55,891 nucleotides of DNA from a virus, in the IMG/VR virus record IMGVR_UViG_3300009103_001352, positions 1-55,891 of that record. The stretch is one strand, 5' to 3'. Position 1 is the first letter of the stretch; each line of letters begins with the position of its first letter. The notes beneath the pieces are model-generated. The model saw nothing but the letters and a program-made list of their open reading frames with translations. It had not been told where the DNA came from and searched no databases. The position numbers and the translations under genes were made by a program. Of this stretch, positions 16,380-26,306 are shown piece after piece.

Positions 16380-17687
16380 ATGGCACAAGCACAGTTTAGA
16401 GTAAGGGGTGGCTTACTATCAGATTCAGATTTAACTCTTAATAATACCCCTACCAATGGATCAGTAGCAACTGACGGTAAAATTTTACAAATAGACAATA
16501 GTTCTAATGTCCATAGCCGCACATTCGCTCAGGTAAAAGGTGATATAGATGCCGGCTTGTTAAATGGAGTCGTTGCTGGAGATGGTATAGGAGTTACCGC
16601 AGTACAGGGTGGTGGAATTGGAACTGATACACAAACGATTTCATTAGATACACCATCCCAAGTAACTACTGCTACCACAGATGCGGTCACAGCAGATTCT
16701 CATACTCACTCAATTGATCATTCCAATGATACCAGTGGTGCTAGCGCAGCGAAATTATTGTCAGCAAATACAACTGGTGGAGTAAAAGTACAAAATCTAG
16801 CGGCAGCCGGAGACGCAACGTTTTCCGCGAACGTAACCATTGATGGAAGTTTATTCGTTGATGGTGCCCTCACATATGTAAATGCAACAAATTTAAGTGT
16901 TAGTGATCCTTTAATTACCCTATCAGCAAATGGCGATGCCGTTGCACCAACACACGATCAAGGCCTTATGGTCAACAGGGGAACATCAGCAAACACCGCA
17001 TTTATATGGGATGAATCAGAAGATGAATTTACATTTATTACAACTACTGACGGTGGAACTTCAACAGGAAGTTTAACTGTTACGACTTATGCTAATGTTA
17101 GTTCTTTAGAATATCATGCACGAGGAACAGTTGATGCAACAAGTGGAACTACTGGTACCATCCGAACAGCTGGTGGTATAGGAGTCGCGCAATCACTTTT
17201 TGCCAATGTAGTACACGCAGACGGTACAGCAAATGCTACATCTAATACAACAGGACAATTACTATCATCTGGTGGATTAGGAGTTGCAAAAGCGGCCGTG
17301 ATAGGTGGAGATTTAACTACTTGGACAGATACGTATTCAAAAGATATATCACGAACTTTGACCGCATCTGCTACTATAGCGGACGGAGCGAACGCTTATT
17401 TATTTGAAGTTCCTATAGCCAGTTGGTCAGCAGGTGAATGTGCTTTAAAATTAAAAGCAAGTGCTAATGAAACCGAATTTCGTAAGTATCTATTTTGCGA
17501 AAGTGGAAGTGGAACAGTAGATAATAACCAATATGGTGGATTAGGCCATGATATTACAGCAACCATAACTTTTGAAACAACTGACGGTTCTGGTGGTTCC
17601 GGATCATCTCATATTGCAATGAAAGTCGCAAATGCGGATGGGGTCAGTATTACAGCAAAAGTAGAAGCAACCTTTTATAGTGTATAA
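16380..17687 (+). CDS. Tail fibre protein with HxH repeat motif
   Basis: A 435-residue fibre protein. Residues 1-145 (RVRGGLLSDSDLTLNNTPTNG, QGGGIGTDTQTISLDTPS, ADSHTHSIDHSNDTSGASAAKLLSANTTGGV) are shared with the next gene. The HxHxxxH segment resembles the iron-binding HxH motifs of T4 gp37-type fibre tips. The middle has gp37/phage-tail-type repeats (GTIRTAGGIGVAQSLFANV, GQLLSSGGLGVAKAAVI). The C-terminal domain carries CESGSGTVDNNQYGGLGHD. A role in receptor contact is likely; the exact position in the fibre is unknown. Confidence 0.75.
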   Translation: MAQAQFRVRGGLLSDSDLTLNNTPTNGSVATDGKILQIDNSSNVHSRTFAQVKGDIDAGLLNGVVAGDGIGVTAVQGGGIGTDTQTISLDTPSQVTTATTDAVTADSHTHSIDHSNDTSGASAAKLLSANTTGGVKVQNLAAAGDATFSANVTIDGSLFVDGALTYVNATNLSVSDPLITLSANGDAVAPTHDQGLMVNRGTSANTAFIWDESEDEFTFITTTDGGTSTGSLTVTTYANVSSLEYHARGTVDATSGTTGTIRTAGGIGVAQSLFANVVHADGTANATSNTTGQLLSSGGLGVAKAAVIGGDLTTWTDTYSKDISRTLTASATIADGANAYLFEVPIASWSAGECALKLKASANETEFRKYLFCESGSGTVDNNQYGGLGHDITATITFETTDGSGGSGSSHIAMKVANADGVSITAKVEATFYSV

Positions 17688-17692
17688 ACGAT

Positions 17693-18295
17693 ATGTCAGC
17701 AGTACCATTTAAAGCAGCGGGTGGATTGGATGTCGCCGGAGGTGATTTAAAGTTATCTAATATCGGAACAGGTACACCAGCCGGTGGTGGAAGAATTCTT
17801 TCACTAGCGACAGACGGTACAGCCCATTACAGAACATTTGGTAATTTAAAAGCAAATATAGATGGTGGTCGATTAGATCAAATTACCGCCGGTAATGGAA
17901 TGACAGTTACTGCCCTACCAGGTGGTGGTATAGGAGATGATAGTCAAACAGTTACATTAGGAACACCGGATACATGCACCGTAAGTTCTACAGATGCCGT
18001 TACCGCAGGATCACACACTCACGCAATTGGTCATTCTAATGATGTCAGCGGTGCTAGCATGGCAACATTGTTATCTGCGAATACGACCGGCGGAGTTAAA
18101 TTAGAATCTGCTCACGTTGCTACCACGTTAAAATTTACAGATCATGCATCGGCACCCGCAGTAAAAACTAATAAGTTATATGCCAATTCTACTTCATTAT
18201 ATTGGGGAACAACTGATTTGCAGGTCGGAAGTGATGCGAATAACCAAGCATTAATGCAAAGTCATGCAATTGTAATGGCGATTGCACTAGGATAA
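17693..18295 (+). CDS. Tail fibre protein, shorter paralogue with HxH motif
   Basis: A 200-residue paralogue of the N-terminal third of the previous gene: FKAAGGLDVAGGDLKLSN, PGGGIGDDSQTVTLGTPD and AGSHTHAIGHSNDVSGAS align with it. It lacks the gp37-like repeats and ends in a short region (TSLYWGTTDLQVGSDANNQALM). Such short fibres may be accessory or trimerising pieces. Five bases separate it from the upstream stop. Confidence 0.7.
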   Translation: MSAVPFKAAGGLDVAGGDLKLSNIGTGTPAGGGRILSLATDGTAHYRTFGNLKANIDGGRLDQITAGNGMTVTALPGGGIGDDSQTVTLGTPDTCTVSSTDAVTAGSHTHAIGHSNDVSGASMATLLSANTTGGVKLESAHVATTLKFTDHASAPAVKTNKLYANSTSLYWGTTDLQVGSDANNQALMQSHAIVMAIALG

Positions 18296-18313
18296 TTTAA
18301 AGGATACTTACTC

Positions 18314-18643
18314 ATGGCAAGTGCGTTTAAAAATAGAACATTAAGAGCAGTTGGCACATCTCCTACAGATATTGGAGCAGCCGTTGCGGCTAGTACAGAA
18401 GTGACTGTAATAGGCTTATCTTTAGCAAATATAACTGGCTCCGGTGCAAAAGCAACTGTTACAATAAATGATGGAACAAATACAACTCATATAGTCAAAG
18501 ATGCAGCTGTCCCTGCCGAAGCTAGTTTAGTAGTGGTCGGAGGAGATATGAAAGTGGTTATGATGACAGGAGATAAACTTATCGTCACTAGTGATACAGC
18601 ATCAAGTCTTGACGTCCACATGTCTTATTTGGAGATAACATAA
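18314..18643 (+). CDS. Small beta-rich structural protein
   Basis: This 109-residue protein lies between fibre genes. It is Ala/Thr/Val-rich with paired strands (EVTVIGLSLANITG, KATVTINDGTNTTHIVKD, DKLIVTSDTASSLDVHMSYLEIT), suggesting a compact beta-sandwich. The pattern recalls the 88-residue protein at 376-642. AAAGGATAC precedes the start. It lies one base before the giant fibre gene and may be a fibre cap, decoration or chaperone; none can be chosen from sequence. Confidence 0.65.
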   Translation: MASAFKNRTLRAVGTSPTDIGAAVAASTEVTVIGLSLANITGSGAKATVTINDGTNTTHIVKDAAVPAEASLVVVGGDMKVVMMTGDKLIVTSDTASSLDVHMSYLEIT

Positions 18644-18644
18644 A

Positions 18645-21600
18645 ATGCCTTATATCGGATCAGTACAGGGAACAACTAAGGATCCGCGCATTCCAGACGC
18701 ATCCGCAACGACAGGCCACGTTTTAACAAGCGACGGTACTTCTTGGCAAACTCAGGCAGTTCCAACCGAACTTCCACAGTCCGGAATGACCGCAGATCAA
18801 GTTTTAAAATATGATGGTTCAGCTTGGACTTATGGCGAAGGTGGAGGTGGCGGCGGATCAATGAAAGCTACCGCTTCTGGAACATTATCAAATGGTGATA
18901 AAGTAATTCTTCAAAATGACGGAACAGTAAAAAAAGTAGGAGCCGGTGCAGGAACATGGGATGTATCAGATACACTAGTAGATGATAATAACACCCAAGC
19001 TATGTCTCTTCGGTCATGGGCTTTCATTACTTATGATCCAAATAATGTAAATAAATTTGTTATTGCTTATGTAGATTCATCTAGTGAGTCTCCCGATCAC
19101 AAAATAACAATAGAAGTAGGTTCTATATCTGGTACGACCATATCATTTGGATCTCCACAAGAACTTTCTTCATCAACTTTGAATAGTGGTGCTAGCATTA
19201 GTCAAAGAATTGGTGCCCATTTTCATCCTTCAATTGCGAATTTAATAATATTTGCTTGGGGTGATCAAAACGGTGTACAGGTGGTCGCGGGTGAGGTCGG
19301 AGCTTCCTCAATAACCCTTGGAACTCAACGAACCATGTCTCCATCTAGCACAGATAGCAATTCCATGTATAGTGTAGATCTTAGTTGGGATAAAGAAGGT
19401 TCAATAGCTCGAAGATTTGTATGTATCTATGCACGGTTTCAGCCAGGAAATCCACCGCTCTCTGAAAATGGTGAAGAAGTAGGAGTATTTTCAGGAATGG
19501 TAAGTTCTGATGCCGGCGCAGATATAACGTCTGATGGTTCAAGTGCTGGACTGGGTACAAATGTTTTAGTATGGGCCACAAGCGACCCAGCACCACCCGG
19601 CGAAGCTGGAATGACGGCACAAAACCCATGCGTAAGATGTGATCCTTTACAAGAAGGAAGATTTGTAATAATGTGGACTGAAAATCCGGGAATGCCCGGC
19701 GGTACAATGGTTAACGTTTGTTCATTAAACTCCACCACTACAATTACTAAAGAGGCAAATCGTACATTAAGTTCAGATGGTGGAACAAATGTTAACTGGG
19801 TGGAATTTCTTGGTGCAACTTCAGAAATGATTTTCGTGTATAAAAATAACAGTTACCAATCTTGTTTACGACATGCTTCATTTAATTTACCTGATAATTT
19901 TACTTTTGGAACTGAAAAAATCTTTGATACGAGTACATCTTATTCTCTCGGGCGACCATTAATGTCACCGCTTTCCAATACAAAGTTTCATGCTGTTTAT
20001 TCATATGATAATAAAGTTCATGTAAGAGGATTCGGTATTTCTGGGACCGCTCCCTCCCCTGTAGTAATTGCTAATAGTGCCGGAGCATCAGTTGAATTAG
20101 ATACCGGATGGATAATGAATGATTTATATGCTGCCAGTGATTTGCAATCTACTGAACCAAGAATTATGGTAGTAGGTAACGCCGGTGGAGCACCATCGAA
20201 TTATTCTACCTTTACTACAGCAAAAATAGGAACTGAAACACCGGGTTCATCAAATCTTACCGAAGAAAATTTTATAGGAATTTCTGACGGAGCATATGCA
20301 GATGCCGCCGAAGCAACTATTCAACTCGCAGGAGCAGTTGATGATGCACAATCGGGTCTAACAGTTGGAGCAACATATTATGTTCAACCCGATGGAACTT
20401 TATCTACCACAGCACATGCAGAAACCAAAGTTTTAGCAGGTCAAGCTGTTTCAGCAACAAAATTATTGATTGCTGATAGTTTAGCCGAACAAAAAGCACG
20501 TGTACAAGCAAATGCTTATGCTATAACTGTTAATACGTACGCTGCGTCTGTTAATACAGCGGCTCATGCTTATACCGATGCGGAAACACTCACTGTTAAT
20601 AATTATGCGGCTTCTGTTAACACTGCCGCTCATTCTTATGCTGACACAAAACATGCCGAAGCACTTGCCGCGGATACGCCTGCAGTAATTGGTGGTCAGG
20701 TTGAAGCAACAGCAAATGGTGCAATAACTGACGGGCAATGTTGTATTATTGAATCAGATGGAAAAGTAACCGCAGTAGCAAATTCAGGTACAGCACTCGA
20801 TACCGTTACTTCAGATAATAACGCCGCAGACTTAGGTATAAGATCTCAAGATTCATGGTCTTTTGTAGATTATTGTGGTACCGACAATACAAAATTTGCA
20901 ATAGTATACGAAAATGCAACTGGACAAAAACTTGTCGCAAAAATTGGAACAATAGGCGCCGGAGATGCCATAACATACGGAACTGCCGTAGATGTTACCG
21001 CAGCGATCTCTAATAATACTCAACCAGTAATTAAGTTTCATCCAAAAAAATCAAATTTAATAGGAGTTTTTTGGGGAGATGAGAACGGAGTATTCTTTAA
21101 GTGTGGAACTGTTTCAGGGACAGATATAACTTGGAATGAAACAGGTCAATCTGCTGCCATGGCAGCCGAAGCAGGATGTAACGGTGGTCAAGGAGCAACT
21201 TTTTTTGATTGGGATCCTTTGCATACAACAACTAATAGAGCGGTCCTGTCATACCAATGGACGATTTCGGAAGGAGATAAAACTTCCAAAATAATTGCTT
21301 GTACTTGTGGTGATGACGGAACTTCCATTACTTTCGGATCAGAGGTTGATATACATACTGCCAGTAATCAGGCACCTTCAACTCAATTCACTTTAACTAT
21401 GTCTCCAACCACGGAAGGTAAGGGTTTAGTTTCATATAAACTTAATGATAGTGGTGGTGGAAAAAACCCAGCCATGAAAATTTTCACAGTATCAGGAACT
21501 ACTGTTACTCTAGGTTCTGAAATTCATTTAGGATATAATGGAAACGATTACTTCAGAGAGAGTGATGGTTCCGTTTATTCAGCATGGAATCCCGCTGTAA

Positions 21601-24176
21601 CAGATCAATTTGTTTTCTCAGGAAGAAAATCTAGTGATCCACGCGTTGCAATTGGAAATGTTTCAGGTACTTCAGTAACTTGGGGAGCTTATCTTGAATT
21701 TGGATCTGGACAGTCAGAGCCCGCATTTATTCCATTTTTCGGAAATGATGGATCTAATAGATTTTATGTAGCAGGAACTGTATGGAAGAGTCTCGGAGAC
21801 AGATATTTAAATGTTGTCGGAATGAATATTAATCAATCAACATATGCAATAACAATGGAAGGATCCATGGTTGAATGTCAAGTACATGATTGGATCAATA
21901 ACAGCGTTGCATGGCCATGGTACGCCACTGCGTCTCCTAATGGAGCAAAATGCTTACTTCAATCACTTGCTTTAAGTAGTGGAAATGTAATGACTTCTAC
22001 CGTTGATATTGGCGCTGAGGGTTCAGCAAATCTTACTGAAACTAATTTCATTGGAGTTGCCGCTAATACTGTTGCAGATGGTGCTACCGTAACCATTCAG
22101 ACCGCCGGAGGAGTTTCAGATGCACAATCCGGTTTAACAGTTGGAACAAAATATTATGTTCGAGAAGATGGTTCATTAGCTATAACACCGGGAACGCCTT
22201 CAGTTCTATTAGGTACCGCGATAGCCGCAACAAAAATTTCAATTGCGGATCCGTTTGCGCTTCCTCCGGCTGCCGGTGGTGGTGGAGGTGGTGGTGGTCT
22301 ACTTTCAGCTACTGCTGATGGAGCACTAGCAGACGGTGATAGAGTTATTCTTAAGAGTGATGGAAAAGTTGCAAAAATTGCAGCTACTTCATCCGGATCC
22401 GATTCTGTTACCGATAATGGACAAGACGAATCTACTGGAATAAGACAGGATAGTTGGCCAATGAGAATAGCAGCCGACCCTTTTGATGATACTAAATTTG
22501 CAATACTTTATACAAATTCCGGTGGTTATCTATCGGCTAAAATTGGTACTGTAACAGCAGGAACAAATGCAATTTCATTTGGAACTGAAGCAACATTTGA
22601 ATTAGCAACTGGTGGTGAAGGCGCTGAAAATCATTGCGAAGCCGAAATTGTATGGAATACAAAAGCTGCAAATTTATTCGGGGTAGTTTCTGGTAATACA
22701 ACTGGTCCATGTATAAATTTTGGAACAGTTTCAGGCACAACTATTACCGCAGTAGGTTCAGGTGCTGTGTTAAAATCACAAGACTGGTCATCAGACGGAA
22801 AAATTACTTTGGCTTGGGATAAAAACTATTCCGGAGCAGGTAATAGATTCATTTGTGCTTATACACTTAATGATCAGATGAGCATGGCAGTTTCTAATAC
22901 TTATCTACGTTGTGGTACTGTTACCGATGCAGCCGGAAGTTATGCTGTAGGAACTGAGGTAGATGGTTGGAACAACGGAGGAGGAAGTGATTATCCGCAG
23001 TATGGTCATATGCCTATGATAGAAGATCCTGGAACCGAAGGTAAAGGTGTTTTCACGTGGATTGACGGTAATGATGGTTCAAAACCAAAATGTGCAACTT
23101 ATAGTTTAAGCGGAACTACTGTTTCTGTGGGAACAACCGCAACAATAGATGCTTCAAATGGTTCATCTACATCTTATCTGGATTGGATGCCAGGTACTCA
23201 AAATTTTATATTTGGATGGCGTAAAGCATATTATCCAAATTTAATTATAGGTACAGTATCAGGTACTACTGTTTCTATGGGAACAGCTTTTGAAGTACAT
23301 AGCTCACAAGATGAAGCTTATATACCCAAATTTGGATTAAATCCAACAACAAAAGTTTACGGATTTGGAAATAAAAATCAGCAACTTTACGGCCGCGCAT
23401 TCACCATATCCGGTACAACTATTTCTAGTTTGCAGGCCGATCCAGGAACTGCTTTATATGGATTGAATCAAATGGGGATGCATTATAGAGCCACAGTACA
23501 AAAAGATGGTGTATCAGCGGTATTCTATGGTGTAAATGGTAGTAATGCTTCCGATTATAATGTTTTTGGAACTGCTACAATTGGTGAATCAGGAGCTTCA
23601 AATCTCACAGCTTCTAACTTTGTAGGAATTGTTTCCGGAGCAGTCGCAGACGGCGCAACAGCTAATGTTCAAACGTCTAGTTCAGTTGATGATGCTCAAT
23701 CTGGATTAACACCCGGTTCCGATTATTACGTACAATCGGACGGTACATTAGCAACAACTCCAGACTCAACGCTTGGAGCAATATTGGCTGGTAAAGCAGT
23801 GGCTGCTACAAAGTTGTTAATCGCAGATCCACGGCCACCTGAACCCGTTAAACCAGGTGAATTTGAAATAGTCGCAGATGGAGCGCTTACTAAAGGAAAA
23901 CCAGTTATTGTAACTTCCGGTGGAAAAGCAAAAGCAATTAGTAGTAATCTTACCACGGAGAATTTTGTAGGATTTGCAACAGATACATATGCGGATGGAG
24001 CAACAGCTAAAATCTTAACATTCGGAAATGTTGAAGCAAATCAAACCGGCTTAACACCAGGTGAAATGTATTATGTCCAAAATGATGGGACATTAGCAAC
24101 AGGATCAGATCCTGGAGTAACAGTTATTGCCGGAACAGCAATTGCCGCTACTAAATTAGTAATTTCTAGAGGATAA
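18645..24176 (+). CDS. Giant modular tail fibre / adhesin (1843 residues)
   Basis: A long fibre protein. After a 72-residue N-terminus with a polyglycine linker (GEGGGGGGSM) it holds repeated modules. Each starts with a strand pair of the type A(T/D)G-L-x-GD-x-VIL-x-x-DGKV. Each ends NLTEENFIGIS, then VDDAQSGLTVG, YYVQPDGTL and KLLIAD. Starts are near residues 73, 685, 1218 and 1739; the fourth lacks the long middle. Middles have WSFVDY-type and TVSGTT repeats like a beta-propeller or beta-helix. A second linker (AAGGGGGGGGLL) precedes module 3, and an Ala/Asn heptad-like repeat joins modules 1 and 2. It probably binds the host receptor. Confidence 0.85.
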   Translation: MPYIGSVQGTTKDPRIPDASATTGHVLTSDGTSWQTQAVPTELPQSGMTADQVLKYDGSAWTYGEGGGGGGSMKATASGTLSNGDKVILQNDGTVKKVGAGAGTWDVSDTLVDDNNTQAMSLRSWAFITYDPNNVNKFVIAYVDSSSESPDHKITIEVGSISGTTISFGSPQELSSSTLNSGASISQRIGAHFHPSIANLIIFAWGDQNGVQVVAGEVGASSITLGTQRTMSPSSTDSNSMYSVDLSWDKEGSIARRFVCIYARFQPGNPPLSENGEEVGVFSGMVSSDAGADITSDGSSAGLGTNVLVWATSDPAPPGEAGMTAQNPCVRCDPLQEGRFVIMWTENPGMPGGTMVNVCSLNSTTTITKEANRTLSSDGGTNVNWVEFLGATSEMIFVYKNNSYQSCLRHASFNLPDNFTFGTEKIFDTSTSYSLGRPLMSPLSNTKFHAVYSYDNKVHVRGFGISGTAPSPVVIANSAGASVELDTGWIMNDLYAASDLQSTEPRIMVVGNAGGAPSNYSTFTTAKIGTETPGSSNLTEENFIGISDGAYADAAEATIQLAGAVDDAQSGLTVGATYYVQPDGTLSTTAHAETKVLAGQAVSATKLLIADSLAEQKARVQANAYAITVNTYAASVNTAAHAYTDAETLTVNNYAASVNTAAHSYADTKHAEALAADTPAVIGGQVEATANGAITDGQCCIIESDGKVTAVANSGTALDTVTSDNNAADLGIRSQDSWSFVDYCGTDNTKFAIVYENATGQKLVAKIGTIGAGDAITYGTAVDVTAAISNNTQPVIKFHPKKSNLIGVFWGDENGVFFKCGTVSGTDITWNETGQSAAMAAEAGCNGGQGATFFDWDPLHTTTNRAVLSYQWTISEGDKTSKIIACTCGDDGTSITFGSEVDIHTASNQAPSTQFTLTMSPTTEGKGLVSYKLNDSGGGKNPAMKIFTVSGTTVTLGSEIHLGYNGNDYFRESDGSVYSAWNPAVTDQFVFSGRKSSDPRVAIGNVSGTSVTWGAYLEFGSGQSEPAFIPFFGNDGSNRFYVAGTVWKSLGDRYLNVVGMNINQSTYAITMEGSMVECQVHDWINNSVAWPWYATASPNGAKCLLQSLALSSGNVMTSTVDIGAEGSANLTETNFIGVAANTVADGATVTIQTAGGVSDAQSGLTVGTKYYVREDGSLAITPGTPSVLLGTAIAATKISIADPFALPPAAGGGGGGGGLLSATADGALADGDRVILKSDGKVAKIAATSSGSDSVTDNGQDESTGIRQDSWPMRIAADPFDDTKFAILYTNSGGYLSAKIGTVTAGTNAISFGTEATFELATGGEGAENHCEAEIVWNTKAANLFGVVSGNTTGPCINFGTVSGTTITAVGSGAVLKSQDWSSDGKITLAWDKNYSGAGNRFICAYTLNDQMSMAVSNTYLRCGTVTDAAGSYAVGTEVDGWNNGGGSDYPQYGHMPMIEDPGTEGKGVFTWIDGNDGSKPKCATYSLSGTTVSVGTTATIDASNGSSTSYLDWMPGTQNFIFGWRKAYYPNLIIGTVSGTTVSMGTAFEVHSSQDEAYIPKFGLNPTTKVYGFGNKNQQLYGRAFTISGTTISSLQADPGTALYGLNQMGMHYRATVQKDGVSAVFYGVNGSNASDYNVFGTATIGESGASNLTASNFVGIVSGAVADGATANVQTSSSVDDAQSGLTPGSDYYVQSDGTLATTPDSTLGAILAGKAVAATKLLIADPRPPEPVKPGEFEIVADGALTKGKPVIVTSGGKAKAISSNLTTENFVGFATDTYADGATAKILTFGNVEANQTGLTPGEMYYVQNDGTLATGSDPGVTVIAGTAIAATKLVISRG
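18861..24173 (+). repeat. Four intragenic fibre modules
   Basis: Module starts lie near 18861, 20697, 22299 and 23859, giving spacings of about 1836, 1602 and 1560 bases. The shared ends carry the YYVQxDGTL and TKLLIAD motifs. The fourth module is cut down to about 315 bases and keeps only the start and end motifs. Confidence 0.75.
20526..20652 (+). repeat. Short heptad-like Ala/Asn repeat inside the fibre gene
   Basis: Two copies of about 22 residues of the form TVN-x-YAASVNTAAH-x-Y-x-D follow each other between modules 1 and 2. They look like a trimeric helical connector. Confidence 0.6.
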
Positions 24177-24198
24177 GCTAAAAAAATTATATAATGTA

Positions 24199-25641
24199 AT
24201 GTGTGGATTTTTTGGTATAAGCGATAGATCTCTAATTGATACAGATTTAAATGACGTAAATGAGAGAGGCGAATTTAGCTTCTCTTATTATGGTCATGAC
24301 CGGTCATTTTTTCATCAAAGTGTTCTCCCCGTTACTGGAACTTTTCCAGGCCAACAAGTATTTAATGTAGATGATTATTATTTTACTTACACAGGTGAAA
24401 TATATAATGCTCCTACAAAAGGTTATGCCAATGATACAGAATGGTTAGCAGAAAAAATAAGAAGACAAGATTATAATTTTGATGATGTAAACGGCCAATA
24501 TGCTATTTCTGTTTATGATAAGAAAAATTCCACTATAACACTAATTAGAGATCCTATAGGTCAAGTACCTCTTTTTTATTATAATAAAAATTGTTTGATT
24601 TTTAGTAATACAATAAAATCTATAGCAACAACTGTTAAAACAAAATTAGATAAGGATTTCCTTAAACGTTGGCATCAATTACGGCATTATACATTAGATA
24701 AAACTCACTATAAAGATATTAAGTTATTTCCTAAAGGTTTAATAATAACTTATAACATGCGCGGTAAAGCCCTTAAATCGCGCATTATTAAGCCAAAACG
24801 AATATATGATGGTAATATATTGAAACTATTAAAAAACATGAAACAACCGTATTTAAGCCATCGAGTTAATTGCGGAATAGTTTCAGGCGGAGTAGATAGT
24901 TCTATTGTATCGGCTCTTTTTAAAGATAAATTAGATTGTTATGTGACAACGATCAATAAAGATAAATGCTGGGCTTCAGCCGATGTTGAAAAATATGGAT
25001 TTCCAGATTCTTTAAAAGAAGTTAAAAATGATGAAAAACAATGGTGTGAAGCCGCAATAGAATATATTCAAAAATCTTATATGATTCCTTATACGTGGAG
25101 TTATGTTGGTTATTATATAATGGGTAAAGCAATGAAGCCTTATGCAAAAGTAATGGTGACAGGTGAAGGAGCAGATGAAATATTTGGAGGATATGATTTA
25201 TATAAAAGTAATAAACTTTCCAAATATTCTAAAGTAACTGATGGAAAATTTTTAAATGCTAAATATAAGCAACAAATCGGAAAACAAATCTCAAAATTTA
25301 ATAATGTAGCACAAGCAAATAAGTATTTGGATCAAAGATCCTTTCTCCCCTGTGCGGCAATTGGTGCAAATTTAGCATTAGGAATGAATTGTATAGAAGC
25401 CCGGAATCCCTTTTTAGATCATTCTGTATTCTATAATGATGCTTTTATAGAAGATGTTGGAAAAGAAAGATTAGTAAAAATATTTAAAGATGTATTTGGT
25501 TTTGATCCACCAAAAAAACAAGGTTTTTCTGGTTATATGAATGAATTATACAATTACTTTAATAGTTCATATGAGGAGATTGATTCAAAAGATATAGGTC
25601 TTTGGAAAGATGCTTGTTATCAAATTATGGAAAACACATGA
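24199..25641 (+). CDS. asnB: Asparagine synthetase (glutamine-hydrolysing), AsnB-like
   Basis: A 480-residue two-domain enzyme. The N-terminal class II glutamine amidotransferase begins MCGFFGISDR, with nucleophile Cys2 after Met removal, and continues with YYFTYTGEIYN and DDVNGQYAISVYD. The synthetase domain has the PP-loop ATP motif VSGGVDSS (residues 228-235) and VTGEGADEIFGGY near residue 323. Usual AsnB is about 550 residues, so this is compact. Related phage enzymes are often cited as amidotransferases modifying sugars rather than making free asparagine. It overlaps the following glycosyltransferase by 4 nt, which favours a surface or glycan role. Confidence 0.85.
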   Translation: MCGFFGISDRSLIDTDLNDVNERGEFSFSYYGHDRSFFHQSVLPVTGTFPGQQVFNVDDYYFTYTGEIYNAPTKGYANDTEWLAEKIRRQDYNFDDVNGQYAISVYDKKNSTITLIRDPIGQVPLFYYNKNCLIFSNTIKSIATTVKTKLDKDFLKRWHQLRHYTLDKTHYKDIKLFPKGLIITYNMRGKALKSRIIKPKRIYDGNILKLLKNMKQPYLSHRVNCGIVSGGVDSSIVSALFKDKLDCYVTTINKDKCWASADVEKYGFPDSLKEVKNDEKQWCEAAIEYIQKSYMIPYTWSYVGYYIMGKAMKPYAKVMVTGEGADEIFGGYDLYKSNKLSKYSKVTDGKFLNAKYKQQIGKQISKFNNVAQANKYLDQRSFLPCAAIGANLALGMNCIEARNPFLDHSVFYNDAFIEDVGKERLVKIFKDVFGFDPPKKQGFSGYMNELYNYFNSSYEEIDSKDIGLWKDACYQIMENT

Positions 25642-26306
25642 TAGATTTTTTTGTTGGTTATACACCAGGTAGAGAAGTCGCTAATAGAAAATGTAGACAA
25701 TCTTTAGCGCAATTTGGAGTAGTTACTCACGATGTTCCACATTATTGGGTACCTAAAACAAATAATCCCTTCGCGAGAACTAGATATTTAGTTCCATTAA
25801 TAGATTATAAAATAGAACATCAATGGGTTGCTTTTGTAGATGATGATTTCTTGTTTTTCAAGAATCCGTTGTCTTTATATGATAAATTAGATGATAGTAA
25901 AATATTATATGTTGCTAAACACCCTGAATATGTATCTGTAACTACTGTGAAAATGGCAGGGAAGGAAAAACGTAAAGGTTGGCGAAATATTAATTATCCT
26001 AGAAAGAATTGGTCTAGTTTAATGATATTTAATAAAGAGGTATTTCCTTTAACAGTTGAGGAAATTTTTCATTCTCCTATGAGTTACCTACACCAGTTAG
26101 AATGGGCCGGCTCAGAGGAAAATATAGGATCCATTCCTTTGGAATGGAATTGGTTGGTTGGGGAAGAACATTGCCCTGACCGTAAAGATATTAATGCCGC
26201 TCATTTCACTTTAGGTGGTCCTTGGTATGAAGAGTGGCCAAAGTCAATTTATGATAAACCATGGTTAGAAATGGAAGAATATGATTACAGTAAAGATTGG
26301 TCATAA
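25638..26306 (+). CDS. GT-A-type glycosyltransferase
   Basis: A 222-residue protein with a GT-A core: N-terminal strand FFVGYTPGREVANRK and a metal-binding DxD-type motif in AFVDDDFLFFKNP near residue 75. Downstream are WSSLMIFNKEVF, SIPLEWNWLVGEE and HFTLGGPWYEEW, typical of GT8-like or GT32-like retaining enzymes. I place the start at ATG 25638, which overlaps the asparagine synthetase stop (ATGA); an earlier ATG at 25602 lies inside that gene. Pairing with AsnB suggests both act on the same sugar product. Confidence 0.75.
   Translation: MIDFFVGYTPGREVANRKCRQSLAQFGVVTHDVPHYWVPKTNNPFARTRYLVPLIDYKIEHQWVAFVDDDFLFFKNPLSLYDKLDDSKILYVAKHPEYVSVTTVKMAGKEKRKGWRNINYPRKNWSSLMIFNKEVFPLTVEEIFHSPMSYLHQLEWAGSEENIGSIPLEWNWLVGEEHCPDRKDINAAHFTLGGPWYEEWPKSIYDKPWLEMEEYDYSKDWS

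Noticed and set aside
19381-19738. Two reverse-strand open frames inside the giant fibre gene
   Set aside because: They are opposite a continuous fibre gene and have no family features.
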